DNA of 64,000 nt from an uncultured Aquimarina sp. GTDB lineage: Bacteria > Bacteroidota > Bacteroidia > Flavobacteriales > Flavobacteriaceae. Positions within the stretch are counted from its first letter, which is position 1. Each line of letters starts with the position of its first letter. The notes beneath the pieces are model-generated. The model saw only the letters and a program-made list of their open reading frames with translations, did no database searches and had not been told where the DNA came from. Shown in pieces: positions 51,491 through 61,019 of the stretch. The stretch covers positions 186,001 to 250,000 of the forward strand of contig CANMLL010000003.1 of NCBI GenBank assembly GCA_947498775.1. The letters are read 5' to 3'. Made by a program: the position numbers and the translations under genes.

Positions 51491-52765
51491 TTAGCTTACA
51501 AACAAAGGTTTATCGGCCATCATAGCATTTACTTCGTCAGCAATACCGTGCAATGCCTCTTCATCTTCTACATTATTGATTACTTTGTCGATCAAATCTA
51601 CGATAACACCCATATCCTTTTCTTTTAATCCGCGTGTGGTTACTGCAGCTACTCCTATACGAATTCCCGAAGTTACAAACGGCGACTTATCATCAAAAGG
51701 CACCATATTTTTGTTTACAGTGATCTCTGCTACTCCCAATGCTTCTTCGGCTTGTTTACCGGTAACACCTTTGTTACGTAAATCGATTAGCATCATGTGA
51801 TTATCGGTACCTTGAGAAATTACTTCATACCCCTTTTGTACAAAAGCTTCAGCCATCACAGCTGCGTTTTTCTTTACCTGAATGATGTAATGTAAAAATT
51901 CATCCGTCAATGCTTCTCCGAATGCAATTGCTTTGGCAGCAATAATGTGTTCCAAAGGTCCACCTTGATTCCCTGGAAAAACAGCACTATCCAATAACGA
52001 AGACATCATGCGTTTCTTTCCACTTTTTAAGGTAATACCAAAAGGGTTTTCAAAATCGTTACCCATAAGGATTAATCCTCCTCTTGGTCCACGTAGTGTT
52101 TTATGTGTTGTTGTAGTTACCACATGGCAATGTGGTACCGGATCCGAAATCACACCCTTTGCAATTAATCCAGCGGGATGTGCAATATCGGCCATAAGAA
52201 TAGCTCCTACGCTATCGGCTATTTCTCTAAATCTTTTATAATCAATATCTCTAGAATAGGCAGAAGCTCCGGCAATAATCAATTTTGGCTTTTCTGCTGT
52301 GGCGATCTCTTGTATTTTATCGTAGTTCAATCTCCCAGTCTCCTTCTCTACTCCATAAAAAACAGGGTTGTATAATTTACCTGAAAAGTTCACTGGAGAT
52401 CCATGGGTCAAATGTCCTCCGTGAGACAGGTCAAAACCTAAAATTTTATCTCCTGGTTTCAAACATGCATGATATACCGCGGTATTGGCCTGTGATCCGG
52501 AATGTGGTTGTACATTGGCATATTCGGCACCAAACAATTCTTTGGCACGATCGATGGCAATCTGTTCTACAATATCTACTACTTCGCACCCTCCGTAATA
52601 TCTTTTCCCGGGATATCCTTCAGCATATTTATTGGTTAATACCGATCCAGCTGCTTCCATTACTTGTTCACTTACAAAGTTCTCTGAAGCAATTAATTCT
52701 AATCCGTTGATTTGACGTTCTCTTTCGTCCTGAATTAAATCAAAAATTTGTTCGTCGCGTTGCAT
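51491..52765 (-). CDS. glyA: Serine hydroxymethyltransferase
   Basis: This 424-residue PLP enzyme makes glycine and methylene-tetrahydrofolate from serine. The N-terminal segment is [32 protein letters not shown]. The PLP lysine is Lys222 in [14 protein letters not shown]. The length and motifs are standard. A -7 box TATTTTTG lies at 52792 and a terminator at 51434. The divergent gene is fahA, with a 308-base control region between them. Confidence 0.97.
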   Translation of the reverse strand: MQRDEQIFDLIQDERERQINGLELIASENFVSEQVMEAAGSVLTNKYAEGYPGKRYYGGCEVVDIVEQIAIDRAKELFGAEYANVQPHSGSQANTAVYHACLKPGDKILGFDLSHGGHLTHGSPVNFSGKLYNPVFYGVEKETGRLNYDKIQEIATAEKPKLIIAGASAYSRDIDYKRFREIADSVGAILMADIAHPAGLIAKGVISDPVPHCHVVTTTTHKTLRGPRGGLILMGNDFENPFGITLKSGKKRMMSSLLDSAVFPGNQGGPLEHIIAAKAIAFGEALTDEFLHYIIQVKKNAAVMAEAFVQKGYEVISQGTDNHMMLIDLRNKGVTGKQAEEALGVAEITVNKNMVPFDDKSPFVTSGIRIGVAAVTTRGLKEKDMGVIVDLIDKVINNVEDEEALHGIADEVNAMMADKPLFVS

Positions 52766-53073
52766 GTATTCCTAGTTTGTTAATAAAAGTGCAAAAATAG
52801 CGAATCCATTCTTTACATTGGCCTAAACAAACCCTAATAAATATGAACAACTTGTTCACATTTCAAATCTATTACCTAAATTGTAACGAACCACTATAGA
52901 ATATGTCTTTTAAATCATAAAAATCAATAATCAGTCAAAAACCATATTAAAATAAATGTAATCCCATATCTTATCATTTTTTTATATATTTTTCACAAAA
53001 TTAAAAACTTTTAACCGCTCGAAAATTATATATTTGATCATAGAATTACCAATAACGTATTAAAAAAATTACA
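52766..53073. promoter_or_regulatory. Divergent glyA-fahA control region
   Basis: This 308-base region holds a glyA -7 box TATTTTTG (52792-52799, minus), a fahA -7 box TATATTTG (53029-53036, plus) and the perfect odd palindrome TGAACAACTTGTTCA (52844-52858), which resembles a regulator site. No open reading frame is visible. Confidence 0.6.
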
Positions 53074-54354
53074 ATGCCTATAACTGCAAATTATCCAGAC
53101 AGAAAAACATGGATTAAAACTCCTTCAAATACAGATTTTCCTATTCAGAATATTCCGTTTGGGGTATTTTTAACAAGGGACGATATTATAACTATTGGTA
53201 CGCGTATTGGTGATACCGCTATTGATCTGGGTGCATTACATCAATTAGGATATTTTGAAGGGATACCATTGACCGATGACATCTTCTTACAAGATTCGTT
53301 AAATGATTTTATTTCTGACGGAAAAAAAACCTGGCGATTGGTACGTAATCGAATTGCAGATATTTTTGATGCGAAAAATGGTGCTTTAAAAAACAATGAA
53401 AAACATCGCAAAGAAGTTCTTTTTGCTTTAGATGAAATCGAAATGCAGCTTCCGGTACGTGTAGGCGATTATACCGATTTTTATAGCAGTATAGAACATG
53501 CCACCAATGTGGGTACTATGTTTAGAGGTAAAGAAAATGCGTTGATGCCAAACTGGCTTCATCTACCGGTTGGCTATCACGGTCGTAGCAGTTCAATTAT
53601 TCCATCCGGAATTCCGGTTCATCGACCGCAAGGACAGAAATTAACCAATGGAGCTACAGAACCTATTTTTGGACCTTCCAGACTTATAGATTTTGAACTT
53701 GAGATGGCTTTTATCACCACCGATGCTAATCAACTGGGTGAGCCCATCCCTATCGAAGAAGCCGAGGATTATATTTTTGGACTGGTTTTATTTAATGATT
53801 GGAGTGCCCGGGATATTCAAAAATGGGAATACGTGCCTCTTGGACCATTTTTGGGTAAAAACTTTGCCTCGTCTATATCACCATGGATTGTGACTCTGGA
53901 TGCTTTGGAACCGTATAGAACTGAAGGCCCAAAACCATTAAAAGAGCCATTGCCATATCTTCAATACGAAGGAGAAAAGAGTTTTGATATCAATCTTGAA
54001 GTTGCCATACAACCAGAAAAAGAAAAAGAAACAGTTGTATGTAAAAGTAACTTCAAACACATGTATTGGAACATGTCTCAACAACTGGCACATCATACTG
54101 TAAATGGTTGTCCAGTAAACTCTGGAGATATGATGGGTAGCGGTACATTATCTGGTCCAACACCAGAATCCTATGGATCTATGCTCGAATTAAGTTGGCG
54201 TGGAGAAAAACCAGTACAACTTAAATCTGGAGGTAGTCGTAAATTTATCGAAGATAACGATACCGTAGTTATGAGAGGATATTGTAAGAACGATGGGGTA
54301 AGAATAGGTTTTGGCGAAGTCTCTACCAAATTGCTTCCTGTATTCAAAAAATAA
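53074..54354 (+). CDS. fahA: Fumarylacetoacetase
   Basis: This 426-residue enzyme hydrolyses fumarylacetoacetate to fumarate and acetoacetate, the last step of tyrosine degradation. It has an N-terminal SH3-like domain (about 1-120) and a C-terminal FAH domain. The catalytic region includes YTDFYSSIEHATNVGTMFRG, YHGRSSSIIPSG, the metal-binding DFELEMAF, and FNDWSARDIQKWEYVPLGPFLGKNF. The length is standard for a bacterial FahA. The rest of the tyrosine pathway is not in the window. A terminator follows at 54374. Confidence 0.95.
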   Translation: MPITANYPDRKTWIKTPSNTDFPIQNIPFGVFLTRDDIITIGTRIGDTAIDLGALHQLGYFEGIPLTDDIFLQDSLNDFISDGKKTWRLVRNRIADIFDAKNGALKNNEKHRKEVLFALDEIEMQLPVRVGDYTDFYSSIEHATNVGTMFRGKENALMPNWLHLPVGYHGRSSSIIPSGIPVHRPQGQKLTNGATEPIFGPSRLIDFELEMAFITTDANQLGEPIPIEEAEDYIFGLVLFNDWSARDIQKWEYVPLGPFLGKNFASSISPWIVTLDALEPYRTEGPKPLKEPLPYLQYEGEKSFDINLEVAIQPEKEKETVVCKSNFKHMYWNMSQQLAHHTVNGCPVNSGDMMGSGTLSGPTPESYGSMLELSWRGEKPVQLKSGGSRKFIEDNDTVVMRGYCKNDGVRIGFGEVSTKLLPVFKK

Positions 54355-54373
54355 AAGGTTTGTAAACCGTTAT

Positions 54374-54404
54374 AAAACCTCGAAAAATTTGATTTCGAGG
54401 TTTT
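54374..54404 (+). terminator. Terminator of fahA
   Basis: A 12-bp stem, AAAACCTCGAAA (54374-54385) with TTTCGAGGTTTT (54393-54404), has a 7-base loop and a T run. Confidence 0.9.
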
Positions 54405-54462
54405 TTTATTATCTTTTGGCACCAAAGTTGTTTTTAATACCCAAATCAAAAATGTAATTGAC

Positions 54463-55650
54463 ATGAAAAAACTACTACTATTATGCACCATATTAGCTAT
54501 TGCTTTTTCCTGTAGTAGTGTGAAGAAAACTGAAAAGGCTCTAAACACTGGAAACTACGACCAGGCAATCAACATTGCTTTAAACAGGCTCAAAACTAAC
54601 AAAGACAAAAAAGGAAAACAGCCCTATATTTTAATGCTAGAAGAAGCGTATGCAAAAGTGGTTGAGCGAGATATCAATGCTGTTAATTACCTCGAACAAG
54701 AAGGAAACCCTGCAAATCTTGAGCGTATATACAATACCTATCTTTCTATGAGAGATAGACAAGAACGCATAAAACCATTGATACCACTTTATTTGACAGA
54801 ACAAGGTCGTAATGCCAATTTTTTAATGGATAACTATGATCAGCGAATCTTAGCGACAAAAGATAAGCTATCAAAATACCTATACGATACTGCCAGATCA
54901 TTATTGTCTTCTGCACAAAGAAAAACAGACTATAGAAAAGTTTATGAAAACCTAATATACTTAGACAAGATTTCTCCTAATTATAAAAACACAAGGGCTT
55001 TGATCGAAGAAGCACACCTTAAGGGAACCGATTTTGTTAGAGTTACCATGAAAAACAGCACCAATGTGGTTATTCCAAAACGTTTAGAAGCCGATTTATT
55101 AAATTTTGGCACCTATGGTCTTGATGATTTATGGACCGTATATCATAGCCAAGCTCAAAAAACAACTACGTATGATTATGCAATGGAAGTTACTTTGCGA
55201 GAGATCAACATCTCTCCAGAAAAAGTAAGAGAACGTCAATTAGAAAGAGAAAAATTGGTGAAAGACGGTTGGGAATATCTATTAGATAACGATGGAAATG
55301 TTGTAAAAGATGAAGAAGGCAATAAAGTAAAAGTAGATAAAATGGTGACTGTAGTTTGCGAATATTACGAATTCACTCAATTTAAGGCGACTAATGTTGT
55401 TGGTAATGTTCAGTATAAAAATTTAAGAACAAAACAACTTTTGGAGGCTTTTCCAATCGCTAGTGAATTTGTATTTGAGCATGTATATGCAAATTACAAC
55501 GGTGATAAGCGTGCTTTGGAAGATGATTTGGTTCGTTACCTAGGTTTACAGGCCGTACCTTTTCCTACCAACGAACAAATGGTATATGACTCTGGAGAGG
55601 ATTTAAAAAATAAGATCAAAGGTATCATTACTAATTATCGTTTTAAATAA
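54463..55650 (+). CDS. Unknown TPR-like lipoprotein
   Basis: This 395-residue lipoprotein has a signal ending AFSC (Cys17). The N-terminal half (about 25-190) is helical and resembles tetratricopeptide-like repeats (KALNTGNYDQAINIALNRL). The second half is beta-rich (FVRVTMKNSTNVVIPKRLEADLL, then YAMEVTLREINISPEKVRERQLERE). I know similar conserved lipoproteins in Bacteroidota but no function. It has its own terminator (55671-55703) and lies downstream of fahA's terminator. Confidence 0.65.
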   Translation: MKKLLLLCTILAIAFSCSSVKKTEKALNTGNYDQAINIALNRLKTNKDKKGKQPYILMLEEAYAKVVERDINAVNYLEQEGNPANLERIYNTYLSMRDRQERIKPLIPLYLTEQGRNANFLMDNYDQRILATKDKLSKYLYDTARSLLSSAQRKTDYRKVYENLIYLDKISPNYKNTRALIEEAHLKGTDFVRVTMKNSTNVVIPKRLEADLLNFGTYGLDDLWTVYHSQAQKTTTYDYAMEVTLREINISPEKVRERQLEREKLVKDGWEYLLDNDGNVVKDEEGNKVKVDKMVTVVCEYYEFTQFKATNVVGNVQYKNLRTKQLLEAFPIASEFVFEHVYANYNGDKRALEDDLVRYLGLQAVPFPTNEQMVYDSGEDLKNKIKGIITNYRFK

Positions 55651-55670
55651 TAATTGATAATTTCATCTAA

Positions 55671-55703
55671 AATAAAAAGGAGGCTATAAACCTCCTTTTT
55701 ATT
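55671..55703. terminator. Bidirectional terminator
   Basis: A 13-bp stem, AATAAAAAGGAGG (55671-55683) with CCTCCTTTTTATT (55691-55703), has a 7-base loop. It lies between the lipoprotein gene and the convergent ytxJ. Confidence 0.88.
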
Positions 55704-55712
55704 TCTCTTTTT

Positions 55713-56108
55713 TTAGATTAATTGATGCAATACCTGCGGAGTAATCATACTGTGAGAAGAATGATGAACTGTTTCACCATTGCGAACCACAATAAACTGT
55801 GGAGATTCATGAAAAACCTGAAACCTAGCAGCGATCTCTGCAGAAACGTCTCTATAATTTAAAAGATCCAAGTAATACAAATCTACCTGATCACCTTCTA
55901 AATCAAAACTACTTTCAAAATTACGTATCACCATGCTGCTAATTCCGCATCGGGTAGAATGCTTGAATATAGCCTGAGTTTTTGTTTTAGAAGCTTCTTC
56001 AATTTGATCCAATTGGCCTATCGAAGTTAACTCTTGCCAGGGTAATGCCTGTTTTTCTTCTTTCGGTTCTTTTTCTTCCGACCCAAATAATTTACCAAAT
56101 AATCCCAT
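55713..56108 (-). CDS. ytxJ: YtxJ-family bacillithiol-system protein
   Basis: This 131-residue thioredoxin-fold protein has a single active-site cysteine, Cys54 in KHSTRCGISS, characteristic of the YtxJ monothiol family linked to bacillithiol. The fold continues through VDLYYLDLLNYRDVSAEIAARFQVFHESPQFIVVRNG with the cis-Pro region SPQ. The family is inferred to remove bacillithiol from proteins or respond to its redox state. The -7 box TAAGTTTG lies at 56134-56141, 25 bases from the ATG. Confidence 0.88.
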   Translation of the reverse strand: MGLFGKLFGSEEKEPKEEKQALPWQELTSIGQLDQIEEASKTKTQAIFKHSTRCGISSMVIRNFESSFDLEGDQVDLYYLDLLNYRDVSAEIAARFQVFHESPQFIVVRNGETVHHSSHSMITPQVLHQLI

Positions 56109-56133
56109 CTTTCTTTTTACAATTTATTTCTTA

Positions 56134-56141
56134 CAAACTTA
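56134..56141 (-). promoter_or_regulatory. -7 box TAAGTTTG for ytxJ
   Basis: A perfect TAnnTTTG match on the minus strand, 25 bases before the ytxJ ATG. Confidence 0.5.
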
Positions 56142-56236
56142 ATCAAATCATTTTAAAATTGACCGTAATCATATATTGGTCGTTCTTAAATTCGTAACTT
56201 TACAATACGTCAAAAAGTCAGCAAAAATAATTAATT

Positions 56237-56264
56237 ACACGACATTTTGACTCATTTATCGTGT
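56237..56264. promoter_or_regulatory. Inverted repeat ACACGA-N16-TCGTGT upstream of clpB
   Basis: The arms ACACGA (56237-56242) and TCGTGT (56259-56264) are perfect with a 16-base spacer, ending 46 bases before the clpB ATG. It could be a stress-regulator site or chance. Confidence 0.3.
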
Positions 56265-56310
56265 AGGAATGTTATTTGATTCAATACCATCGAACTCAAA
56301 ATAAATTAAT

Positions 56311-58914
56311 ATGAATTTTAATAATTTCACTATAAAATCACAAGAAGCCATTCAGCAAGCACAACAACTTGCTCAAGGTTTTGGACATCAGCAAATAGAA
56401 AACGAACACATTTTTAAAGCTATTTTTAATGTAGATGAAAATGTGCTTCCTTTTTTATTAAAAAAACTGAATGTAAACATCAGTCTTTTACAACAAGTTT
56501 TGGATAGTACACTAGAAAGCTTTCCAAAAGTTAGTGGCGGAGAAATACAATTATCGCGTGAAGCCGGCAAGTCTCTGAATGAAGCTAGTATCATTGCAAA
56601 AAAGATGAATGATGAATATGTTTCTATAGAGCATTTGGTTATCGCCATTTTTAAATCTAAAAGTAAAATTGCTCAGATTTTAAAAGATCAAGGGGTAACC
56701 GAAAAACATTTAACCGAGGCGATTAATGAGATCAGAAAAGGGGAACGCGTAACTTCACAAAGTGCCGAAGAAACCTATCAAGCCCTTAGCAAATATGCCA
56801 AAAACCTGAATGAAATGGCAGAAAGTGGTAAGCTTGACCCGGTTATTGGGCGTGATGAAGAAATCAGAAGAGTATTGCAAATTCTTTCACGCAGAACCAA
56901 AAATAATCCAATGCTGGTTGGTGAACCAGGAGTTGGTAAAACGGCTATTGCCGAAGGACTTGCACATCGCATCATTTCCGGAGATATTCCAGAAAACCTT
57001 AAAAACAAACAAATCTTCTCATTAGATATGGGGGCTTTGATTGCAGGTGCCAAATTTAAAGGAGAATTCGAAGAACGCCTTAAAGCTGTTGTAAAAGAAG
57101 TAACTACCAGCGACGGAGATATTGTGCTTTTTATAGACGAAATCCACACCCTGGTAGGTGCAGGAGGTGGCCAGGGAGCTATGGATGCCGCAAATATCCT
57201 AAAGCCTGCCCTGGCACGAGGAGAATTACGTGCTATTGGAGCGACCACTCTAGATGAATATCAAAAATACTTTGAAAAAGATAAAGCATTAGAAAGACGC
57301 TTCCAGAAAATTACGGTAGATGAACCCGATACAGAAAGTGCCATCTCTATCCTTCGCGGTATCAAAGAAAAATATGAAGCACACCATAAGGTTCGTATCA
57401 AAGATGAAGCTATTATTGCCGCGGTAGAACTATCACAACGCTATATCACTAATAGATTTTTACCTGATAAAGCTATTGATCTAATTGATGAAGCCGCCTC
57501 AAAACTTAGAATGGAGATCAATTCGAAGCCAGAAGAATTGGATGTCCTGGATCGTAAGATCATGCAGCTTGAAATCGAGATCGAAGCGATAAAAAGGGAA
57601 AATGACGAAACCAAATTAAAAGCATTGAATGCCGATCTTGCCAATATTAAAGAAGAACGTAATGAGATCTTCTCTAAATGGCAAAGCGAAAAAGAAGTCG
57701 TTGATGCAATTCAAAATACAAAACAAAACATTGAAGAATTCAAGCTTGAAGCAGAACGTGCAGAGCGAAATGGTGACTATGGAAAAGTTGCAGAAATCAG
57801 GTACGGAAAGATTAAAGAAGCACAGGAAAAGCTAGAAAGTTTACAGAAACAGCTAGAAGAGCAACAAAGTAGCTCCTCGTTAATACAAGAAGAAGTAACC
57901 AACGATGATATCGCCGAAGTAGTTGCAAAATGGACAGGAATACCTGTGACAAAAATGTTGCAAAGTGAACGTGAAAAATTATTGGTACTAGAGAAAGAAC
58001 TTCAGAAACGAGTTGTTGGACAAACTGAAGCCATACAAGCGGTGAGTGATGCTGTACGCAGAAGTAGAGCCGGACTACAAGATCAGAAAAAACCTATAGG
58101 ATCTTTTCTGTTCCTGGGAACAACGGGTATCGGTAAAACAGAGCTGGCAAAAGCACTGGCCGAATATCTTTTTGATAACGAAGCGGCCATGACTCGTATA
58201 GATATGAGTGAATATCAAGAGCGCCATGCAGTTAGTAGATTGGTAGGAGCACCTCCTGGATATGTTGGATATGATGAAGGAGGTCAATTAACCGAAGCCG
58301 TGCGAAGAAAGCCTTACTCTGTTGTGTTACTTGACGAAATAGAAAAAGCCCACCCAGATACTTTTAATATTCTATTGCAGGTTTTAGACGAAGGACGATT
58401 AACCGATAATAAAGGTAGAACTGCAGATTTTAGAAATACTATTATTATTATGACGAGTAATATGGGTAGCCATATTATTCAAGATAAGCTCGAGGCCATT
58501 AAGGATATGGATACTGCCATGGAAGCGGCAAAAGTTGAAGTTCTGGGATTACTAAAACAATCTGTAAGACCCGAGTTTCTAAATAGAATTGACGATATCG
58601 TCATGTTCTCACCTCTTACAAAAGCGAATATTCAAGAAATTGTAAGACTTCAATTAAAGAACGTTTCTGAGATGCTAGCGCAGCAAAACATTACCCTAAA
58701 TGCCACAGAAGAAGCTATTGTATTTCTATCTAAAAAAGGGTTTCAACCAGAATTTGGTGCACGACCTGTAAAACGTACAATACAAAGAGAAGTGCTGAAT
58801 AAACTATCAAAAGAAATTCTTGCAGGAAAAATTTCAACAGAAAGCGTAATTCTTCTTGATGAGTTTGATAATAATTTAGTCTTTAGAAATCAAGGCGATT
58901 TGGTCTCTGAATAA
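56311..58914 (+). CDS. clpB: ATP-dependent disaggregase ClpB
   Basis: This 867-residue hexameric AAA+ chaperone resolubilises aggregates with DnaK. The Clp_N domain (1-145) has two repeats. Walker A of AAA1 is GEPGVGKT (204-211), and IDEIHTLVGAG lies downstream. The coiled-coil middle domain covers about 400-530. Walker A of AAA2 is GTTGIGKT (603-610), and the C-terminal small domain ends in FGARPVKRTIQREV. The length is full. No IGF/ClpP loop is obvious, as expected for ClpB. A terminator follows. Confidence 0.96.
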   Translation: MNFNNFTIKSQEAIQQAQQLAQGFGHQQIENEHIFKAIFNVDENVLPFLLKKLNVNISLLQQVLDSTLESFPKVSGGEIQLSREAGKSLNEASIIAKKMNDEYVSIEHLVIAIFKSKSKIAQILKDQGVTEKHLTEAINEIRKGERVTSQSAEETYQALSKYAKNLNEMAESGKLDPVIGRDEEIRRVLQILSRRTKNNPMLVGEPGVGKTAIAEGLAHRIISGDIPENLKNKQIFSLDMGALIAGAKFKGEFEERLKAVVKEVTTSDGDIVLFIDEIHTLVGAGGGQGAMDAANILKPALARGELRAIGATTLDEYQKYFEKDKALERRFQKITVDEPDTESAISILRGIKEKYEAHHKVRIKDEAIIAAVELSQRYITNRFLPDKAIDLIDEAASKLRMEINSKPEELDVLDRKIMQLEIEIEAIKRENDETKLKALNADLANIKEERNEIFSKWQSEKEVVDAIQNTKQNIEEFKLEAERAERNGDYGKVAEIRYGKIKEAQEKLESLQKQLEEQQSSSSLIQEEVTNDDIAEVVAKWTGIPVTKMLQSEREKLLVLEKELQKRVVGQTEAIQAVSDAVRRSRAGLQDQKKPIGSFLFLGTTGIGKTELAKALAEYLFDNEAAMTRIDMSEYQERHAVSRLVGAPPGYVGYDEGGQLTEAVRRKPYSVVLLDEIEKAHPDTFNILLQVLDEGRLTDNKGRTADFRNTIIIMTSNMGSHIIQDKLEAIKDMDTAMEAAKVEVLGLLKQSVRPEFLNRIDDIVMFSPLTKANIQEIVRLQLKNVSEMLAQQNITLNATEEAIVFLSKKGFQPEFGARPVKRTIQREVLNKLSKEILAGKISTESVILLDEFDNNLVFRNQGDLVSE

Positions 58915-58938
58915 TCTAAAAACCATTAAAATAATGCT

Positions 58939-58984
58939 AAAAGTGGGCTTTTGACCTTTCTTTAAAGGGATTTTGCCCACTTTT
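58939..58984 (+). terminator. Terminator of clpB
   Basis: The arms AAAAGTGGGC (58939-58948) and GCCCACTTTT (58975-58984) enclose an inner CCTTT/AAAGG stem and are followed by TTGT. Confidence 0.85.
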
Positions 58985-59123
58985 TGTAAACAAAATTAAA
59001 AACCTTAAAAAGTACCAGAACAACATATTTACGGTTTTACCGTAGTTATTAACAAACTTATTCCCACAATAGTTAATAACTAAATATAGAAAAAAAAGAG
59101 CTTTTAAGTACATTGCAGCCGCA

Positions 59124-59762
59124 ATGAAACCAACCTTATTGTTACTTCTTCTCACCTCTATCATCTGTTTGGGCCAAAATAAAAAAGGGGCCCTTTCTGA
59201 TATTTCAAATAAATATCAGTTGATAAGAGAGCTATTAGATACTAATGCATTAAGACAACATCATACTGATTATTCTTGCGATGAAACTTCAGAAAAAGGC
59301 TCGCTTACATTCTATTATAATGGTAATGAGCTAAAACATATTGTTCATTCCTATGAAAAAGGACATGTGAAGTTTAGGGATGAGTTCTACATTTGGGACG
59401 ATGAATTGTTTTTTCAATATGCCATACACAATATTTGGTTTAAGGATTATGAAAGGAATACATACGGAAAGCGTAAAATGATTAATGTTACTTTGACTCT
59501 GGAAGAACGTTTTTATTTCAAAAATAAGAGCGTGATAAAGTGTCAATTTAAGGACTTCGAGAATAGAAGCAATAGGCCTAGGAGGGTTAAAACAAATAAT
59601 GTAAGAAATAAAAATGTGGGTTGTGATCAAGCGACAAAAGCATTAGAAAAATTTAGCATTTTACTCAAATACCAAGAAATAAAGATAGAAGATGCTTGTA
59701 ACTTACCCAGAAGTATCAATACCATGGACTTCCGAGGTATTATCCCAGAAACATCCGGATGA
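59124..59762 (+). CDS. Unknown secreted protein, 212 residues
   Basis: A signal peptide (MKPTLLLLLLTSIICLGQ, cut after about residue 18) precedes a beta-rich, charged body. The segment GSLTFYYNGNELKHIVHSYEKGHVKFRDEFYIWDDELFF resembles repeats that carry DUF-type antiparallel sheets. I cannot assign a family. Two cysteines (SYSCDET and VGCDQ) could form a disulfide. It lies alone between clpB and a TetR module. Its stop is 19 bases upstream of the TetR operator. Confidence 0.6.
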   Translation: MKPTLLLLLLTSIICLGQNKKGALSDISNKYQLIRELLDTNALRQHHTDYSCDETSEKGSLTFYYNGNELKHIVHSYEKGHVKFRDEFYIWDDELFFQYAIHNIWFKDYERNTYGKRKMINVTLTLEERFYFKNKSVIKCQFKDFENRSNRPRRVKTNNVRNKNVGCDQATKALEKFSILLKYQEIKIEDACNLPRSINTMDFRGIIPETSG

Positions 59763-59780
59763 TTCATTTATTTATCTTAA

Positions 59781-59800
59781 AATATACCAATTGGTATATT
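59781..59800. promoter_or_regulatory. TetR operator, promoter of the TetR at 59835
   Basis: AATATACCAATTGGTATATT is a perfect 20-bp palindrome immediately upstream of the -7 box at 59807. A variant lies at 60448-60463 upstream of the thioesterase. Confidence 0.75.
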
Positions 59801-59806
59801 TTTTAT

Positions 59807-59814
59807 TACCTTTG
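59807..59814 (+). promoter_or_regulatory. -7 box TACCTTTG for the TetR gene
   Basis: A perfect TAnnTTTG match 20 bases before the ATG. The operator palindrome covers the spacer, so binding would block the promoter. Confidence 0.65.
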
Positions 59815-59834
59815 AAAAGCATAATCCAAAAAAG

Positions 59835-60431
59835 ATGCTTACCAAAGCAGAACAGACAGCAGAATTCATTATCCAGACTGTGGCTCCGATCTTTAATAAG
59901 AATGGATATGCAGCTACCAGCCTTAGTGACATTACCAAAGCCACTGGCCTTACCAAAGGTGCTATCTATGGTAATTTTAAGAGTAAAGAAGAATTGGCTA
60001 TTGCTGCTTTCAGGATGACCGAAAGAAATATGCTTAAACGCATAGCCGATCATCAATCTCTGAGTGATTCTCCTATTGAAAAATTGTTTTTGGTTACCGA
60101 TTTTTATCGAAATTACTATAACTATACTCAAGAATTAGGGGGTTGCCCTGTTATTAATATGTCTATAGACTCAAAGTATCAAAATGATGTCCTATTTCAA
60201 TATGCACAATTTTCTATTGATAAAATTCAAAACAATCTAGCCAGACTTATTGACGCTGGTAAAAAATTAGGTGAAATAAAACCAGATATTGACGTTATGC
60301 AATATGCCAAAAGATTATATACCATGATTACCGGAGCAATTTTTATGACCCATACTATGGATGACAACAGTTATATGATTGACACCATGGATCAAATTGA
60401 TCAAATGATACAAACACAATTAAAGCTATAA
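59835..60431 (+). CDS. TetR-family repressor (second)
   Basis: This 198-residue TetR regulator has the helix-turn-helix TSLSDITKATGLTKGAIYGNFKSKEELAIAAF at about 26-57. The ligand domain has no known specificity, with Asp/Tyr/Met-rich helices. It lies downstream of a perfect operator palindrome in its own promoter, and its presumed target, the thioesterase gene, has a variant site. A fatty-acid or acyl-CoA ligand would fit a thioesterase partner, but this is inference. Confidence 0.9.
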   Translation: MLTKAEQTAEFIIQTVAPIFNKNGYAATSLSDITKATGLTKGAIYGNFKSKEELAIAAFRMTERNMLKRIADHQSLSDSPIEKLFLVTDFYRNYYNYTQELGGCPVINMSIDSKYQNDVLFQYAQFSIDKIQNNLARLIDAGKKLGEIKPDIDVMQYAKRLYTMITGAIFMTHTMDDNSYMIDTMDQIDQMIQTQLKL

Positions 60432-60447
60432 TTTTTTTAATTAAAAA

Positions 60448-60463
60448 TATACCAATCGGTATA
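60448..60463. promoter_or_regulatory. TetR operator variant upstream of the thioesterase
   Basis: TATACCAATCGGTATA has arms TATACC/GGTATA as at 59781, with a slightly different centre (AATC versus AATT). It lies 17 bases upstream of the thioesterase ATG. Confidence 0.65.
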
Positions 60464-60480
60464 ATAAAACATTTAAAGAT

Positions 60481-60963
60481 ATGGAACTACCTAAAGTACT
60501 AGAAACAAAAGCAAAAATACGATTTCAGGATTGTGATCCTTTTAATCATTTAAACAATGCCGCATATATTAATTATATGATCAATGCCAGAGAAGATCAA
60601 ATTGAAAAACACTATAACTTAGACATTTTCGAATTAGCCAAGACAAAAGGAATAAGTTGGGTAGTAGGTTCAAATCAAATCGCATATTTAAAACCTGCCT
60701 TACTTATGGAAGATGTCGTTATCGATTCTCAATTAATACATTGTACAGAAAATCAATTGCATGTCGAAATTAGAATGTGGAATCACAACAAAACAGAACT
60801 TAAAGCTATAATGTGGAGTACCTTTGTTCATTTCAATTTATTGAAGCAAAAACGATGGAACCACGACAAACAACTTATGGATTTATTTCTAAACATCGTG
60901 CAATCAGTGCCCGCTAAAAATTTTGAAGAAAGAGTTTTACACTTAAAACCACAAAAAGTGTAA
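60481..60963 (+). CDS. Acyl-CoA thioesterase (hotdog fold)
   Basis: This 160-residue hotdog-fold protein has the 4HBT-type opening FQDCDPFNHLNNAAYINYMINAREDQI, with the Asp/His pair in DCDPFNHLNN near the active site. It should hydrolyse acyl-CoA or acyl-ACP in the cytoplasm. It is 49 bases downstream of the TetR gene, and an operator copy lies directly upstream, so it is very probably the regulated enzyme. The chain-length preference is unknown. Confidence 0.85.
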   Translation: MELPKVLETKAKIRFQDCDPFNHLNNAAYINYMINAREDQIEKHYNLDIFELAKTKGISWVVGSNQIAYLKPALLMEDVVIDSQLIHCTENQLHVEIRMWNHNKTELKAIMWSTFVHFNLLKQKRWNHDKQLMDLFLNIVQSVPAKNFEERVLHLKPQKV

Positions 60964-61019
60964 CATTTCGTTTTTTTCACAGTCTAATATAAAACGACAA
61001 CCACCTAAAACCAGGCCAC

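Noticed and set aside
56778..57248. Open frame antisense to clpB
   Set aside because: It mirrors the conserved AAA1 codons of ClpB and has a low-complexity Arg/Ser/Pro composition.
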